Assembly (NCBI GenBank): GCA_963698275.1
Contig: CAVOQE010000009.1
Span: forward strand, 638,495 to 702,494
DNA length: 64,000 bases
Reading direction: 5' to 3'
DNA from: Anderseniella sp963698275
GTDB lineage: Bacteria > Pseudomonadota > Alphaproteobacteria > Rhizobiales > Aestuariivirgaceae
Shown in pieces: positions 36,130 through 47,293 of the stretch. Both the position numbers and the translations under genes were made by a program. Every line of letters starts with the position of its first letter. The first letter of the stretch is position 1. The notes under the pieces were generated by a model, which did no database searches, was not told where the DNA came from, and worked only from the letters and a program-made list of their open reading frames with translations.

Positions 36130-37710
36130 ATGAGCGCTATTCGTCGCGCCCTGCTGTCGGTTTCCGACAAGACGGGACTTGTTGAGTTTGCCACCGATCT
36201 GGCAAGCCTTGGAGTTGACCTGATTTCAACCGGTGGCACGGCACATACGCTGGCCGACGCAGGACTGAAGGTCACTGATATTTCCAGTTGGACCGGGTTT
36301 CCGGAAATCATGGACGGGCGGGTAAAAACCCTGCACCCGAAAGTTCACGGCGGATTGCTGGCAGTGCGGTCGAACCCGGATCATCAGGCCGCGATGCAGC
36401 AAAACGAAATCGGCGCCATCGATCTGCTGGCGGTCAACCTGTATCCGTTTGAGCAGACACTGGCCGCCGGTGGCAGCTATGAGGACCTGGTCGAGAACAT
36501 AGATATTGGCGGCCCGGCCATGACCAGGGCGGCTGCCAAGAACCACAATGATGTCACAACCATTGTCGACCCGGCCGACTACCCTTTGATCATCGAGGAA
36601 ATGCGCGCGCACGCAGGCTCCACCCTGCAGCAGACACGCACCAGGCTGGCGGCCAAGGCATTTGCGCGCACTGCAGCTTATGATTCGATTGTCAGCACAT
36701 GGCTGCTTGGCGAGGCAGGCGAAGGTCTCGGCACCAGCCGGTCGCTGGGCGGATCCCTGATACAGACCCTGCGCTATGGCGAAAACCCGCACCAGTCTGC
36801 CGGCTTTTATCGCACCGGCGAGATTCGTGAAGGTGTCGCAACTGCACGCCAGTTGCAGGGCAAGGAACTGTCCTACAACAACATCAACGATACCGATGCA
36901 GCCTTTGAATGCGTCAGTGAATTCGACCCGGCCGACTATGCCGCCTGCGTTATCGTGAAACACGCCAATCCGTGCGGTGTTGCAACTGCTGATACCGCCC
37001 TGGAAGCCTACCGGCTTGCGTTGCGTTGCGATCCGGTCAGCGCGTTCGGCGGCATCGTTGCCTTCAACCGGCCGATCGACGAGGCAACAGCGGAAGTGGT
37101 TTGCGACGTTTTCACTGAAGTCATCATTGCGCCCGGCGTGAGCGAGGCCGCACAAGCCGTATTCGCCGCAAAGAAAAACCTGCGCCTGCTGATAACACAA
37201 GGCCTGGCGGATCCTGACCAGCCCGGCATCGCCTACAAGACGGTTGCCGGCGGCTTTCTCGCACAGTCCCGGGACAATGGCCGGATTCATGCCGATGACC
37301 TGAAAGTGGTCACCAAGCGCCATCCGAGCGTCGAGGAAATGGCCGACATGCTGTTTGCCTTCCGTGTCGCCAAGCACGTCAAGTCAAATGCCATCATCTA
37401 TGCAAAGCACGGTGCCACCGTGGGTGTCGGCGCCGGCCAGATGTCGCGTATCGACTCAAGCCGTGTTGCTGCCCACAAGGCACGTGATGCTGCCGACGCC
37501 GCCGGTATTGCAGAGACGCTGACCACAGGAAGCGTGGTTGCATCCGACGCCTTCTTCCCGTTTGCCGATGGCCTGCTGCAGGCCGCATCCGCAGGTGCCA
37601 CCGCGATCATTCAGCCCGGCGGTTCGATGCGCGATGATGACGTCATCGCCGCCGCCGACGAAAAGGGCCTGGCAATGGTCTTCACCGGAATGCGACACTT
37701 CAGGCATTAA
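36130..37710 (+). CDS. purH: Bifunctional AICAR transformylase/IMP cyclohydrolase
   Basis: 526 residues, the usual length. N-terminal IMP cyclohydrolase domain with ALLSVSDKTGL, ISTGGTAHTL and GRVKTLHPKVHGGLL; C-terminal AICAR formyltransferase domain with ELSYNNINDTDAA and the catalytic KHANPCGVA. Performs the last two steps of purine synthesis. Ribosome site AACGGAGAA upstream of ATG. Confidence 0.97.
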   Translation: MSAIRRALLSVSDKTGLVEFATDLASLGVDLISTGGTAHTLADAGLKVTDISSWTGFPEIMDGRVKTLHPKVHGGLLAVRSNPDHQAAMQQNEIGAIDLLAVNLYPFEQTLAAGGSYEDLVENIDIGGPAMTRAAAKNHNDVTTIVDPADYPLIIEEMRAHAGSTLQQTRTRLAAKAFARTAAYDSIVSTWLLGEAGEGLGTSRSLGGSLIQTLRYGENPHQSAGFYRTGEIREGVATARQLQGKELSYNNINDTDAAFECVSEFDPADYAACVIVKHANPCGVATADTALEAYRLALRCDPVSAFGGIVAFNRPIDEATAEVVCDVFTEVIIAPGVSEAAQAVFAAKKNLRLLITQGLADPDQPGIAYKTVAGGFLAQSRDNGRIHADDLKVVTKRHPSVEEMADMLFAFRVAKHVKSNAIIYAKHGATVGVGAGQMSRIDSSRVAAHKARDAADAAGIAETLTTGSVVASDAFFPFADGLLQAASAGATAIIQPGGSMRDDDVIAAADEKGLAMVFTGMRHFRH

Positions 37711-37750
37711 TTTGCGAGCTATCAGCAACTACACCAATCGGAGGGATCAC

Positions 37751-38071
37751 ATGCTTGTTACAACCACCAACACCATCGAGGGCCGCCGGATTTCCGCCTA
37801 CAAGGGTCTTGTGGCTGGCGAAGCCATACTGGGCGCAAACCTGTTTCGCGATCTGTTCGCCTCCATTCGCGACATAGTCGGCGGCCGCTCAGGCGCCTAC
37901 GAGAAGGTTCTCAACGATGCCCGCGAAACCGCAATTGCAGAAATGACCGACAAGGCATCCGCGCTGGGCGCAAATGCCGTCATCGGCGTTGACATCGACT
38001 ACGAAACCGTTGGCCAGAACGGCTCCATGCTGATGGTCACCGCTGCCGGCACTGCCGTACTCGTGGAATAG
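37751..38071 (+). CDS. YbjQ/UPF0145 family protein
   Basis: 106 residues. MLVTTTNTIEGRRISAYKGLVAGEAI at the N-terminus, SGAYEKVLNDARETAIAEM, and ALGANAVIGVDIDYE are typical of the YbjQ/UPF0145 (DUF74) family, pentameric proteins of unknown role once called heavy-metal-binding. ATG 37751 with GGAGGGATCAC upstream. Ends 1 base from the convergent glutamate dehydrogenase gene. Confidence 0.9.
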   Translation: MLVTTTNTIEGRRISAYKGLVAGEAILGANLFRDLFASIRDIVGGRSGAYEKVLNDARETAIAEMTDKASALGANAVIGVDIDYETVGQNGSMLMVTAAGTAVLVE

Positions 38072-38072
38072 C

Positions 38073-41000
38073 TTATGCCTTGGCCAGCACACCCAGTTGA
38101 CTGGCAATCACGGCAAACTTTGCCAGCGAGAAGTCGGCCTCTCTTGTGATCCGAACCAGTTCACCGCCGGTCTGGGCAACCTGATCCTGCCTTGCCGGTG
38201 ACAGCGTGGCCTTGACACCGTCAGCGGCAATGCTGCGCACGGACCGCTGCACTGTCTGCCGGATACCCGCAATCGCCTGCCGGTCATAATCGCTTTCGCT
38301 GGGCAGGTTCTGTGCGCTGGCCAGAATATGATCGATGCCAAGTGTTCCACTGAGGCCAAAGTACGTCTTGGCAATTTCCTTGACCGGCCGGTTTGCCGGG
38401 CGTGCAATCTGCACGACATCCAGTCCGCGCACCAGGTATCTCAGGCCTGCAATTTTCAAGGCAGTGTTCGCATCCAGGCCAAGTGCCGAGATTTCCTCAA
38501 CATCGCTGGCCAGTTGGCTTTTCTGATTCTCCGGCAATACGCCAAACAAGGACCCGGAAATCGATGCGATACCCTCCTTGTAGATCGGGACCAGCTGCGA
38601 CAGATCCGTTTTGGTATTCTCATTGGCCGCAAACCAGGCAACCGCGTCCGCCAGTCCGTTCTGCAGGCGCGCATATAGGGACATCTGCTGGTCACTGGAT
38701 ATCCGGTTATCCAGCCTGTCGACCGCTTCGTTCATGTCCACAAAGCCGAAGCTGTCGCGGCTCAAGACATAAAACCGCGCAAGGTCGCCGGCCTGAATCC
38801 CCGTGTCATTTACCAGATCAAACAGGAACAGCGGACCACAGCGGTTGACGATGCAGTTGGCGATCAAGGTGCTGATGATCTCGGCGCGCAACCTGTGACT
38901 GGAGATTTCAGCCTTGTAGGTCTTCGACATCCGGTCGGGGAAATACCGCATCAGCTCAACTTCGAGATACGGATCAGATGCAAATTTCTGCGCCATCAGA
39001 TCGTTAAACACGACAATCTTCGCATAAGACACCAACACCGCCATTTCAGGCCGGGCAAGATGATTGCCTGACTTCATGCGATCATCAAGCTCTTCACCGG
39101 ACGGCAGAAACTCGATGGCGCGATCCAGGCCGCCGCGATTTTCAAGCTCCCTGAACAATCGCGACAATCCGGCCCTGTCTTGCGCCAAGGTTGCTTCCAT
39201 CAACGAAACACACAGCGTCTGCAGATAATTGTTGCGCAAAACCAGGTCGGCGACATCATCGGTCATGGCAGCCAGCAGCTTGTTGCGCGCAGGCCGCTTG
39301 AGCTTGCCGGCAGCCTCAGCTTCGCCGAGCGCAATCTTGAGATTGACCTCGACGTCTGACGAATTGACGCCTGCAGAGTTGTCGATGGCATCAGTATTGA
39401 TCCGTCCGCCATTGAGAGCAAACTCAACCCGTGCCAGCTGGGTCATGCCAAGATTGGCGCCTTCGCCCACTGCCTTGACTTTCAGTTCCCGGGCCGCAAC
39501 ACGGATAGCGTCATTGGCCTTGTCACCGGCGTCCGCATCACTTTCGTTGCGACCGCGAACATAGGTGCCAATGCCACCGAACCATAGAAGGTCGGCATCA
39601 CATGTGATGATGGCCCGCATCAGTTCATTGGGCGTTACCTTGGAATTGCTCAACCCGGTCACTGCCATGATTTCAGGCGACAGGCTGATCTGCTTTTCGG
39701 ACCGGGAAAAAACACCGCCGCCCGCGCTGATCAGTTTGCGCTCGTAATCCTGCCAGCTCGACCGTGGCAGTTCGAACAATCGCTTGCGTTCCGCAAAGCT
39801 TGTCGCAACGTCCGGGATCCGGATCGATGAAAATATCCCGGTGATCAAATGCAGCCAGCAGTTTGGTCTGCTGCGACAGCAACATACCATTACCGAACAC
39901 ATCACCCGACATGTCACCAACACCGACAGCGGTGAACGGCGTGGTCTGTATGTCACGGTCCAGTTCCCTGAAATGGCGCTTGACGGCCTCCCAGCCCCCG
40001 CGTGCGGTAATGCCCATTTTCTTGTGGTCATAGCCTGCCGATCCCCCGGACGCAAAAGCGTCATCAAGCCAGAACCCCGCTTCCGAGGAAATCGCATTGG
40101 CAACATCTGAAAACGCTGCTGTTCCCTTGTCGGCGGCGACCACCAGATAAGGGTCATCACCATCCTGGCGCACCATGTTCGGCGGCGGAATTATCTTGCC
40201 ACCTTTTGTATTGTCGGTCAGGGACAGAAGGCTTGAGATAAATGACTGATAGGCAAGCGTTCCTGCCTGATACACTTCATCACGGCTGCCGCCTGCCGGC
40301 AGTTGCCTCGGAATGAAGCCGCCTTTGGCACCGACCGGCACAATGACCGCGTTCTTGACATTCTGGGCTTTCGCCAGGCCGAGCACCTCAGTGCGGAAGT
40401 CTTCTGCCCGATCGGACCAGCGCAATCCGCCGCGCGCGATCTTGCCGCCACGCAGGTGTACACCCTCAACCAGGGTGGAGTGGACAAAAATCTCTGCAAA
40501 CGGGACCGGCGCCGGAATGCCGGGCACATCCTTGCTGCGTATCTTCATCGCCAGGGCAATTGGAAGACCGTCCTGCAGGTTCTCAAGATTGAAGAAGTTG
40601 GTCCGCTGCGTGGCTGTAATGACACCCACCATGTGGCGAATGATCCGGTCATCATCAAGGCTGGGAACGTTCGCCAGATGATCCTCTATGGTCTGCAGCA
40701 ACTTGTCCTGCAGTTTCTCACGGTCGGCCAGCGTAACGGCCTTGGGATGGTCCGGTTGAAACCTTGCCTTGAACAGGTCCACCAGCAATCGTGTCACATC
40801 ACCGTACCGAACCAGTGTGCCGGCTATGGTTGAAAGCAGGTACGAGAAACCGGTCTGGCGCAGATAGCGCGCACAGACCCTTAACACCGTTACTTCCTGC
40901 CAGCTCAGCGATGCAGACAGCACCAGTCCGTTCAGCCGGTCGCTGTCGGCCTTGCCTGTCCACACTGCCAGAAAACAGTCTTGCAGTTGCTGGTAGCTTT

Positions 41001-42864
41001 GTTCATCGACCGGGGTGTCGTTGTCCCGGTTGAGGGCAACCTCATGAATATAGACGTCATCAGGTGCCTGTCCTGATTCCGTTTTTCCGGACGGATGAAC
41101 GATATAGGTATTTTCATCCAGCGCCCTGAGCCCCATGTCTTCGAGCAACGGCAGCCGGGCCGACAGGGGTACCGGTGATGCGAGATTGAACAGTTTCAAC
41201 CACACCGCACCGTGATGTCCGACCGGTGGAGCAAACTCGGCTGCTGTACACTTATTCGCATCCAGGGCTTCCATGATCTCAATATCGTGTTGCGCCTGCG
41301 TGATATCGGTTGCCTCACGATATGCTGATGGAAATGCCCTGGCGTAGCGTCTTGCCAGCGAGCGGCCTGCCGACCCGTCAGTGTCTGCCATCAACGCATC
41401 CGAAAGTTCGTCACCCCAACTGCGTGTCGCCTGCACAATTTCTTTCTCAACCAGCTCCGGATCAGGCAGGTTCTTCGCCGGCACACCCAGCGAAACGATA
41501 AACCGCACCCGAACCAGCGTTCCTTCGCCAAAGTTGGGCATGAACTCCAATGTCTTGCCCTGGTAGTGTTTTTCCAGGATAGCACCGGCCTTCTCCCTGA
41601 GATCGGACGAGAACCCGTCGCGCGGAAAGAACACAAACGCAATTGCATATCTCTCAAACCGGTCCAGCCGCACGAATAGGCGCGTGCGCGGCCGCTCGTG
41701 CAACCGCCACATGCCCATTGCAAGCGGCGCCAGTTGTTCAGACTCGATCTGGAACAGGTCATCGCGTGACATGGTTTCAAGAATGTTCAGGAGACCCTTT
41801 CCGGAATGGCCGCTCGGCGTAAAGCCGCTGAGGGCCATCACCGCCTCTATGCGCCGCCGCAACAGCGGAATGCCGCTGGCAGCTTCGGTGTAGGCGGTAG
41901 AGGCAAACAGACCGACCACGCGCAGTTCGCCGATGACGTTTCCCGCCTGGTCAAAATCATACAACCCCACATAGTCCATGACGGCAGACCTGTGGACGCG
42001 TGACACAAGGTCGGATTTTTCCACCACGATTGCATAGCCGGACTTATAGTTTGCAAGGTCCCGTTTTGCGGCATTCTGGATGACCTGGCCCCGTTGCAGC
42101 CGCAACACACCCAGCGCTGATTTCTCGTCGACAAGCATCTGTTTCTTGCCGCCCTTTTTCCCCAGTTTGTAGTGACACATGCCGAGGAAAGTGAATTTGT
42201 TGTTCAACAGCCAACTCAGGAAATCGATGGTTTCGCTGACGATGGCCGTTGGCAGCGGCGAGGCTTTCGTCCTGAGGTTTTCTATTCTGCCCTGGATGAC
42301 GTGCTGCATGGGTTGCCAGTCAACAACCGCTGCTCGGATTTCATCCAGAATGTCTTTGAGCTCGCTGACCAGTTCATCCTGTTCGCGGCTGGAATTCAAC
42401 GCTTCAAGATGTATATGCAGGTAGCTTTCGCGCAGGAAATCTCCGGTCTGCTTTTTCGTGTTGTCCAGGGTTTTCAGCTTGCCCTTGCTGTCACGCTCAC
42501 TGGCAAACACCGGATGCAGCACCGTCTGGACGGTGTGGCCTCTTCTCGACAGGGCGTTGATGATCGAGTCGACCAGAAACGGCATGTCGTCATTCAGGAT
42601 TTCCAGAATGCAGCGCTGAGCCAGTGTTCCGTCACTGACCCCTGTATCGGAAATTCGGATCTTGACGCGGCCCGGAGCCTTGACGTCCAGAAACTCTCTG
42701 GCTCTTTCAACCAGCACGTCGATGTCTGCGTTCGTCAGTCCGGCAATGTCTTCCTCGGCGGCCTCACGGAACAGGTGTTTACGTAGTGTCTTTTCCAATA
42801 AACTCCCGGCTTTGCTTTTTGTTGCACGTTTCTGCCCGGAGCCGGTTCTGGATTTTTCTACCAC
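38073..42864 (-). pseudogene. NAD-specific glutamate dehydrogenase (~180 kDa type), split by a one-base frameshift
   Basis: Oxidises glutamate to 2-oxoglutarate. The N-terminal two thirds, ending ...AFDHRDIFIDPDP, and the C-terminal third, beginning DVATSFAERKRLFELPRSSW, are in different frames. They join exactly near 39812-39815, where the minus strand reads GGATCCCGGACG: one extra C or G. Removing it gives a single chain of about 1,600 residues, the family length. N-terminal ACT-like regions and the catalytic core (GGLRWSDRAEDFRTEV, PVGAKGGF) are present. GTG 42864 has a ribosome site GGGTGG; a TTG at 42885 is possible. Either a true inactivating indel or a sequence error. Confidence 0.88.
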
Positions 42865-42981
42865 GACGTTCCACCCTTTTTGCAACTGCCCAATAATTCA
42901 GCATAGGACAGCTTTCCAACAATGGCCATGCATTCAAAACATCTATATTGTCTTCAATTAATCTTCAGCGGAGACAATAAC

Positions 42982-43557
42982 ATGACGACTTCCGGCAAGC
43001 CCGCCACAGCCTTGACGATCGATCAGACCGATCAACTGACAGAGCGCCAGCAGGCCTATTTCGACAAGTGCACCGAGAAGCTGGGCTTCGTTCCGAATGT
43101 CCTGAAAGCGTATGCATTTTCATCCGTCAAGCTGCAGGCATTTGCTGATCTGTACAATGACCTCATGCTGGGTGACTCAAACCTTTCCAAGCTGGAACGT
43201 GAGATGATCGCGGTCGCCGTGTCCGGCGTGAACCAGTGCTATTACTGCCTGACTGCGCATGGCGCTGCCGTCCGGCAACTCTCCGGTGACCCGGGCTTCG
43301 GTGAACAGATGGTAATGAATTTCCGGGCCGCCGACCTCGATGCACGCCAGACCGCCATGCTGGAATTCGCCGACAAACTCACCCGCACGCCTCATGCCAT
43401 GGTGGAGGATGACCGCCAGGCGTTACGGGCTGCAGGCTTTTCCGACCGCGACATCTGGGACATCTCAAGCGTCGCCAGTTTCTTCAACATGTCGAACCGG
43501 ATGGCATCTGCGGTGGACATGCGGCCCAATGATGAGTATCACGCGCAGGCCCGCTGA
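42982..43557 (+). CDS. Peroxidase-related AhpD-like (carboxymuconolactone decarboxylase family) protein
   Basis: About 191 residues. The redox motif NQCYYCLTAHG near residue 90 has the CxxC plus His of AhpD-type proteins. FDKCTEKLGFVPNVLKAYAF and the C-terminal VASFFNMSNRMASA are typical of the larger uncharacterised peroxidase-related family. Likely reduces peroxides via a thiol relay. ATG 42982 with GCGGAGACAATAAC upstream; a longer frame is less likely. Divergent from the glutamate dehydrogenase gene. Confidence 0.88.
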   Translation: MTTSGKPATALTIDQTDQLTERQQAYFDKCTEKLGFVPNVLKAYAFSSVKLQAFADLYNDLMLGDSNLSKLEREMIAVAVSGVNQCYYCLTAHGAAVRQLSGDPGFGEQMVMNFRAADLDARQTAMLEFADKLTRTPHAMVEDDRQALRAAGFSDRDIWDISSVASFFNMSNRMASAVDMRPNDEYHAQAR

Positions 43558-43658
43558 CGGCTCCGGAATAACAAATCAGCAACCCATGCATTCATCCAAG
43601 GGACCTGGTTTTCGTAACCAGTCCGCTTAATAAAAGAATCTCACAAGGCCTCACCTTC

Positions 43659-45233
43659 ATGGCTTTAGACCACGCTTCACGGCGCACGTTCGCAATCATT
43701 TCGCATCCCGACGCCGGCAAGACCACGCTGACGGAAAAACTGCTGCTTGCAGGTGGTGCCATTCGCCTTGCCGGTGCTGTGCGAACCCGTGGTGATCAGC
43801 GCCGCGCCCGGTCCGACTGGATGAAGATCGAACAGGATCGCGGCATTTCGGTCACCAGTTCCGTCATGACCTTCGACTATGACGGGCATACCTGCAATCT
43901 GCTCGATACCCCGGGCCACGAAGATTTTTCCGAAGATACCTACCGCACGCTCACAGCGGTTGATTCCGCCATCATGGTCATCGACGCCGCCAAGGGCATC
44001 GAAAGCCAGACCCGCAAGCTGTTCGAGGTGTGCAGGCTGCGCGACATTCCCATCATCACCTTCATCAACAAGGTTGACCGTGAAGGCCGTGACGGCTTCG
44101 AGCTGCTCGATGAAATCCAGGAAATGCTGGCGCTGGACGTATCGCCGATGATCTGGCCCATCGGCATGGGATCGGATTTTTACGGCTGCTATGACCTGCG
44201 TGACGGATCTTTCTCGCGCGCATCGCGGCGCGGCGGTCATGTCGACGAGACCCTCCACGTGCCGTCACCTGAAAAGCTCGCCGATATGGCAGGTGTGCCG
44301 GACCACATCGTGGCGGCATCATCTGAAGCGATTGAACTGGCGCAGGCGGGATACGCGCCGTTTGACCAGACCTCGTTCCTGGAAGGTCACCTGACACCGG
44401 TCATATTCGGCAGCGCCCTGAACGAGTTTTCGGTCCAGCCATTGCTTGATTTTATTATCGAACATGCACCATCGCCGAGGCCCAGCCCGGCAGAGCCCCG
44501 CGAGGTCGCACCCGACGAGGACAAGGTCACCGGCTTCATCTTCAAGGTGCAGGCCAACATGGACAAGAACCACCGCGATCGCGTGGCGTTCATGCGGGTA
44601 TGCTCCGGTCATTTCAAGCGCGGCATGAAACTGAAACAGGTGCGCACCAGCAAGGACATTCTGGTGCACAGTCCGATCTTCTTTCTGGCACAGGATCGTG
44701 AGATCGCCGAAGACGCGCAAGCCGGCGACGTCATCGGTATCCCCAACCACGGCACCGTGCGGGTCGGCGACACCTTCACCGAAGGCGAGGCTTTAAGGTT
44801 CACCGGACTGCCCGCCTTTGCGCCGGAAGCGCTCAGGCGCGTGCGGCTGGGCGACATGACAAGGATCAAGCAGATGCGCGCCGCACTGGAAGACCTGGCC
44901 GAGGAAGGCCTGATCCAGGTATTTCAGCCCGAGGTCGGGTCCCAGTGGATTGTCGGGGTTGTCGGCGTGCTGCAGCTGGACGTGCTGGCATCACGCGCCA
45001 AACAGGAATACGGCGTGGATCTGGAGTTTGAAGCCTCGCCTTACGAAATGGCTCGCTGGGTCACGTCAGACGACCCTGCAGCCCTGACAACCTTCCGCGA
45101 GCGCAACCGGCTGGCCATGGCGACAGATCGTGACGGCAGTTATGTGTTTCTCGCCAAGGGGTCATGGGAGCTGGACTACGCCGCCAAAACCTACGAAGAC
45201 ATCCGCTTCCTGCGCACCAAGGAACTGCAATAG
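43659..45233 (+). CDS. prfC: Peptide chain release factor 3
   Basis: 524 residues. GTPase motifs: SHPDAGKTTLTEKLLL (G1), EQDRGISVTSSVM, DTPGHEDFSEDTYR, TFINKVDREGRD. C-terminal RF3 domain with FQPEVGSQWIVGVVGVLQLDVL. Recycles RF1/RF2 from the ribosome after termination. Confidence 0.96.
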   Translation: MALDHASRRTFAIISHPDAGKTTLTEKLLLAGGAIRLAGAVRTRGDQRRARSDWMKIEQDRGISVTSSVMTFDYDGHTCNLLDTPGHEDFSEDTYRTLTAVDSAIMVIDAAKGIESQTRKLFEVCRLRDIPIITFINKVDREGRDGFELLDEIQEMLALDVSPMIWPIGMGSDFYGCYDLRDGSFSRASRRGGHVDETLHVPSPEKLADMAGVPDHIVAASSEAIELAQAGYAPFDQTSFLEGHLTPVIFGSALNEFSVQPLLDFIIEHAPSPRPSPAEPREVAPDEDKVTGFIFKVQANMDKNHRDRVAFMRVCSGHFKRGMKLKQVRTSKDILVHSPIFFLAQDREIAEDAQAGDVIGIPNHGTVRVGDTFTEGEALRFTGLPAFAPEALRRVRLGDMTRIKQMRAALEDLAEEGLIQVFQPEVGSQWIVGVVGVLQLDVLASRAKQEYGVDLEFEASPYEMARWVTSDDPAALTTFRERNRLAMATDRDGSYVFLAKGSWELDYAAKTYEDIRFLRTKELQ

Positions 45234-45250
45234 CGAAGACAGTTGTGGAC

Positions 45251-45293
45251 GCGCAATTGCCGGCGGCAACCAAAGACCGGTTGCCGATTGCGC
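45251..45293. other. Hairpin downstream of prfC
   Basis: Outer arms GCGCAAT/ATTGCGC with an inner CGGCAACC/GGTTGCCG stem and loop AAAGACC. No U-run follows, so terminator function is not certain. Lies between the convergent prfC and carrier-protein gene ends. Confidence 0.45.
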
Positions 45294-45333
45294 GATATCA
45301 TTGCGAACGTCGGTTTCAGTCCAACCGACTCTG

Positions 45334-45361
45334 AAAAGCCCTCCGCACTTGTGGGTAGGGC
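45334..45361 (-). terminator. Probable terminator of the carrier-protein/MBOAT operon
   Basis: On the minus strand GCCCT and AGGGC pair around a loop, then TTTT follows; about 25 bases after the carrier-protein stop. The short stem makes it moderate in strength. Confidence 0.5.
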
Positions 45362-45384
45362 GGCGTCGTGACAGCCGACTTGTT

Positions 45385-45624
45385 TCAGGCAGCTTTTTCC
45401 AGCGTGACGCCTTTTTCAACAAGCAATTCACGCATGTCACCAAGGTCCTGCATGGAAACCATTTCAGACATGGAAAAAGTCACTCCAAAGGCTGTTTCCA
45501 CAGCGAGTATCAACTCGATATGACGCAACGAATCCCAATTCTCGGTGTTACGCCCGTTGGATTCATTGGTGAGTGAACCTGCGTCGATGTTTAGAACGCT
45601 TGCTACAGTTTCGAAAAGTCTCAT
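45385..45624 (-). CDS. Free-standing acyl/peptidyl carrier protein
   Basis: 79 residues. The phosphopantetheine attachment motif is NWDSLRHIELIL with the Ser near residue 32; the preceding helix and DLGDMRELLVEKG fit a four-helix carrier fold. It is not the housekeeping AcpP. It lies last in an operon after an MBOAT acyltransferase and a transporter-SGNH fusion, so it probably carries the acyl or aminoacyl group that MBOAT transfers, as DltC does for DltB. Confidence 0.9.
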   Translation of the reverse strand: MRLFETVASVLNIDAGSLTNESNGRNTENWDSLRHIELILAVETAFGVTFSMSEMVSMQDLGDMRELLVEKGVTLEKAA

Positions 45625-45691
45625 TTGTCGGTCCCTTTTTTGTCTACACTACTAATCGTCTGTTACAGAGCGACTAACAAAGTTGCAGATA

Positions 45692-47209
45692 TTAGAATTG
45701 ATAATAAAGAAATGATGAATCAGATCCGATCATGGAAAACGAAACAACGAACACACCAGCAATGGCCAATCCCCACCTGGCTTGTGGCAGCCAAAGCATC
45801 TTTTTGGCAAATTTACCGATGGATTCTGGCTTTTCGCTTGTTGATATCCACGTGCTCGAAACGATCTCCTGTGAGTTCGGCATCAGAAGAACGATTGCGC
45901 CGAACAGCACAATCATCGGCACAACATCTGCCACGGCAAGTTGTACGAGCTCGATTCCTTGCGGCAGAGTTAACAAATTACCTCCGAACATTGCCGTCAG
46001 GATCGTCATGGCGGTTGGCACGTCAGGAGCGCGGAATACCACCAGACCGCAGACAACGACCAGCATTGTCAGGAACCAGCCCGTTACCGGCGCCAGTTCT
46101 GGCATGTTGAAATACCGCCAGGCATTGTTGATGGCGATCGCGACCCCATGGATCAGGCCATAGATCACGAATACCCAGCCTGAACCGTGCCAGATACCTG
46201 CAACCAGCATGGTGAAAACAATAGGCCACGCGCCGGAAACGGCAAATTTGCGTGCCGGTCCGAACTGCCCGGCGACTGCTCTGCGCATTCCTTTCATGGC
46301 CATTGGAGAAAACACGTAGTTTGTGAAAAACCGTGTCATCGTCATGTGCCAGCGTTGCCAGAAATCTGAAATGCTGGTTGCCTTGAACGGAGAATTGAAG
46401 TTGAGCGGCAGCATGATTCCGAAGATGGCCCCGAGCCCAAGCGCCATGTCCGTATAACCGGAAAAATCGAAATACAGCTGGAATGAATAGGCAAGAGCGC
46501 CAAACCAGGCGGTCATGGCATCAAGTCCCTGCCCGCCTGCGACACCATTGAAAACCGTATCGGAATATTGAGCAATGCTGTCAGCGAAGACCACTTTCTT
46601 GAACAGGCCAATGGTGAACAGGGTAAGGCCGGCCGCAATCCGGGTCATATCCAGAAACGCATCCTTGCGGTCTTCCATCTGCTGAAAGATTTCACGCTGG
46701 AGAACCAGCGGGCCGGCTGTCACGCAGGGAAACAGCGAAGCGAAGGTGAAGTATTTGACGAATGATTTTTCCTTGACCATGCCATTATAGGCATCGATCA
46801 GATATCCGATCTGGATAAAGGTGTAGAATGAAATGCCGATTGGCAGGATTACACTCAGATGGCTGAAGCTGGCGCCCGCTGTCTGGTTTACGATATCGAT
46901 GAAGAAATTTGTGTATTTGAAATAACCCAGCGCTGCCAGGTTGCCCAACAGGCCGACCGCCAGCAGCGACCGGGATTGGACCTTGTTCTCCTTGGAGCGT
47001 GTGATGATACTTCCGACAACGTAGTTGGAAACGATCGAAACCAGCAGAATGCCGAGGAACTCAGGCCCCCAGTTTGCATAAAAAGCCAGAGAAGCCAGTC
47101 CCAACACGGCAAACGCCGCATTCCATCCGCCGATACCATGAGCAAGCGCTACAGCTGCAAACGCAACTGGCAGGAAAATGACGATGAATTCGTATGAGTT
47201 AAAAACCAT
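45692..47209 (-). CDS. MBOAT-family O-acyltransferase (AlgI/DltB-like)
   Basis: 505 residues, about eleven helices. Begins MVFNSYEFIVIFLPVAF as in AlgI-type proteins; central YFDFSGYTDMALGLG and FWQRWHMTMTRFFTNYVFSP; catalytic His in AGIWHGSGWVFVIYGLIHG near residue 340. Moves an activated acyl group across or at the inner membrane onto a polymer or lipid. Adjacent carrier protein, SGNH-bearing fusion and, 8 kb away, an adenylation enzyme point to a Dlt-like rather than alginate role. Confidence 0.92.
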   Translation of the reverse strand: MVFNSYEFIVIFLPVAFAAVALAHGIGGWNAAFAVLGLASLAFYANWGPEFLGILLVSIVSNYVVGSIITRSKENKVQSRSLLAVGLLGNLAALGYFKYTNFFIDIVNQTAGASFSHLSVILPIGISFYTFIQIGYLIDAYNGMVKEKSFVKYFTFASLFPCVTAGPLVLQREIFQQMEDRKDAFLDMTRIAAGLTLFTIGLFKKVVFADSIAQYSDTVFNGVAGGQGLDAMTAWFGALAYSFQLYFDFSGYTDMALGLGAIFGIMLPLNFNSPFKATSISDFWQRWHMTMTRFFTNYVFSPMAMKGMRRAVAGQFGPARKFAVSGAWPIVFTMLVAGIWHGSGWVFVIYGLIHGVAIAINNAWRYFNMPELAPVTGWFLTMLVVVCGLVVFRAPDVPTAMTILTAMFGGNLLTLPQGIELVQLAVADVVPMIVLFGAIVLLMPNSQEIVSSTWISTSEKPESIGKFAKKMLWLPQARWGLAIAGVFVVSFSMIGSDSSFLYYQF

Positions 47210-47293
47210 GGTTTCGTCCTACATATTAATACTGCCGCGCCCGGAATCCGCAGCTGTGATCTTGTTAATGCTCGCTGATGGGCCGGATTAATG
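47210..47293 (-). other. Short gap between fusion gene and MBOAT gene
   Basis: 84 bases between the stop of the transporter-SGNH fusion and the MBOAT start, same strand; no terminator seen, so co-transcription is likely. Confidence 0.3.

Noticed and set aside
39673..40163. Programmed frameshifting in the glutamate dehydrogenase
   Set aside because: No slippery heptamer or stimulatory structure seen at the join; a one-base indel explains it.
45692..47209. Alginate acetylation gene algI
   Set aside because: No other alginate genes nearby; carrier and adenylation partners point elsewhere.
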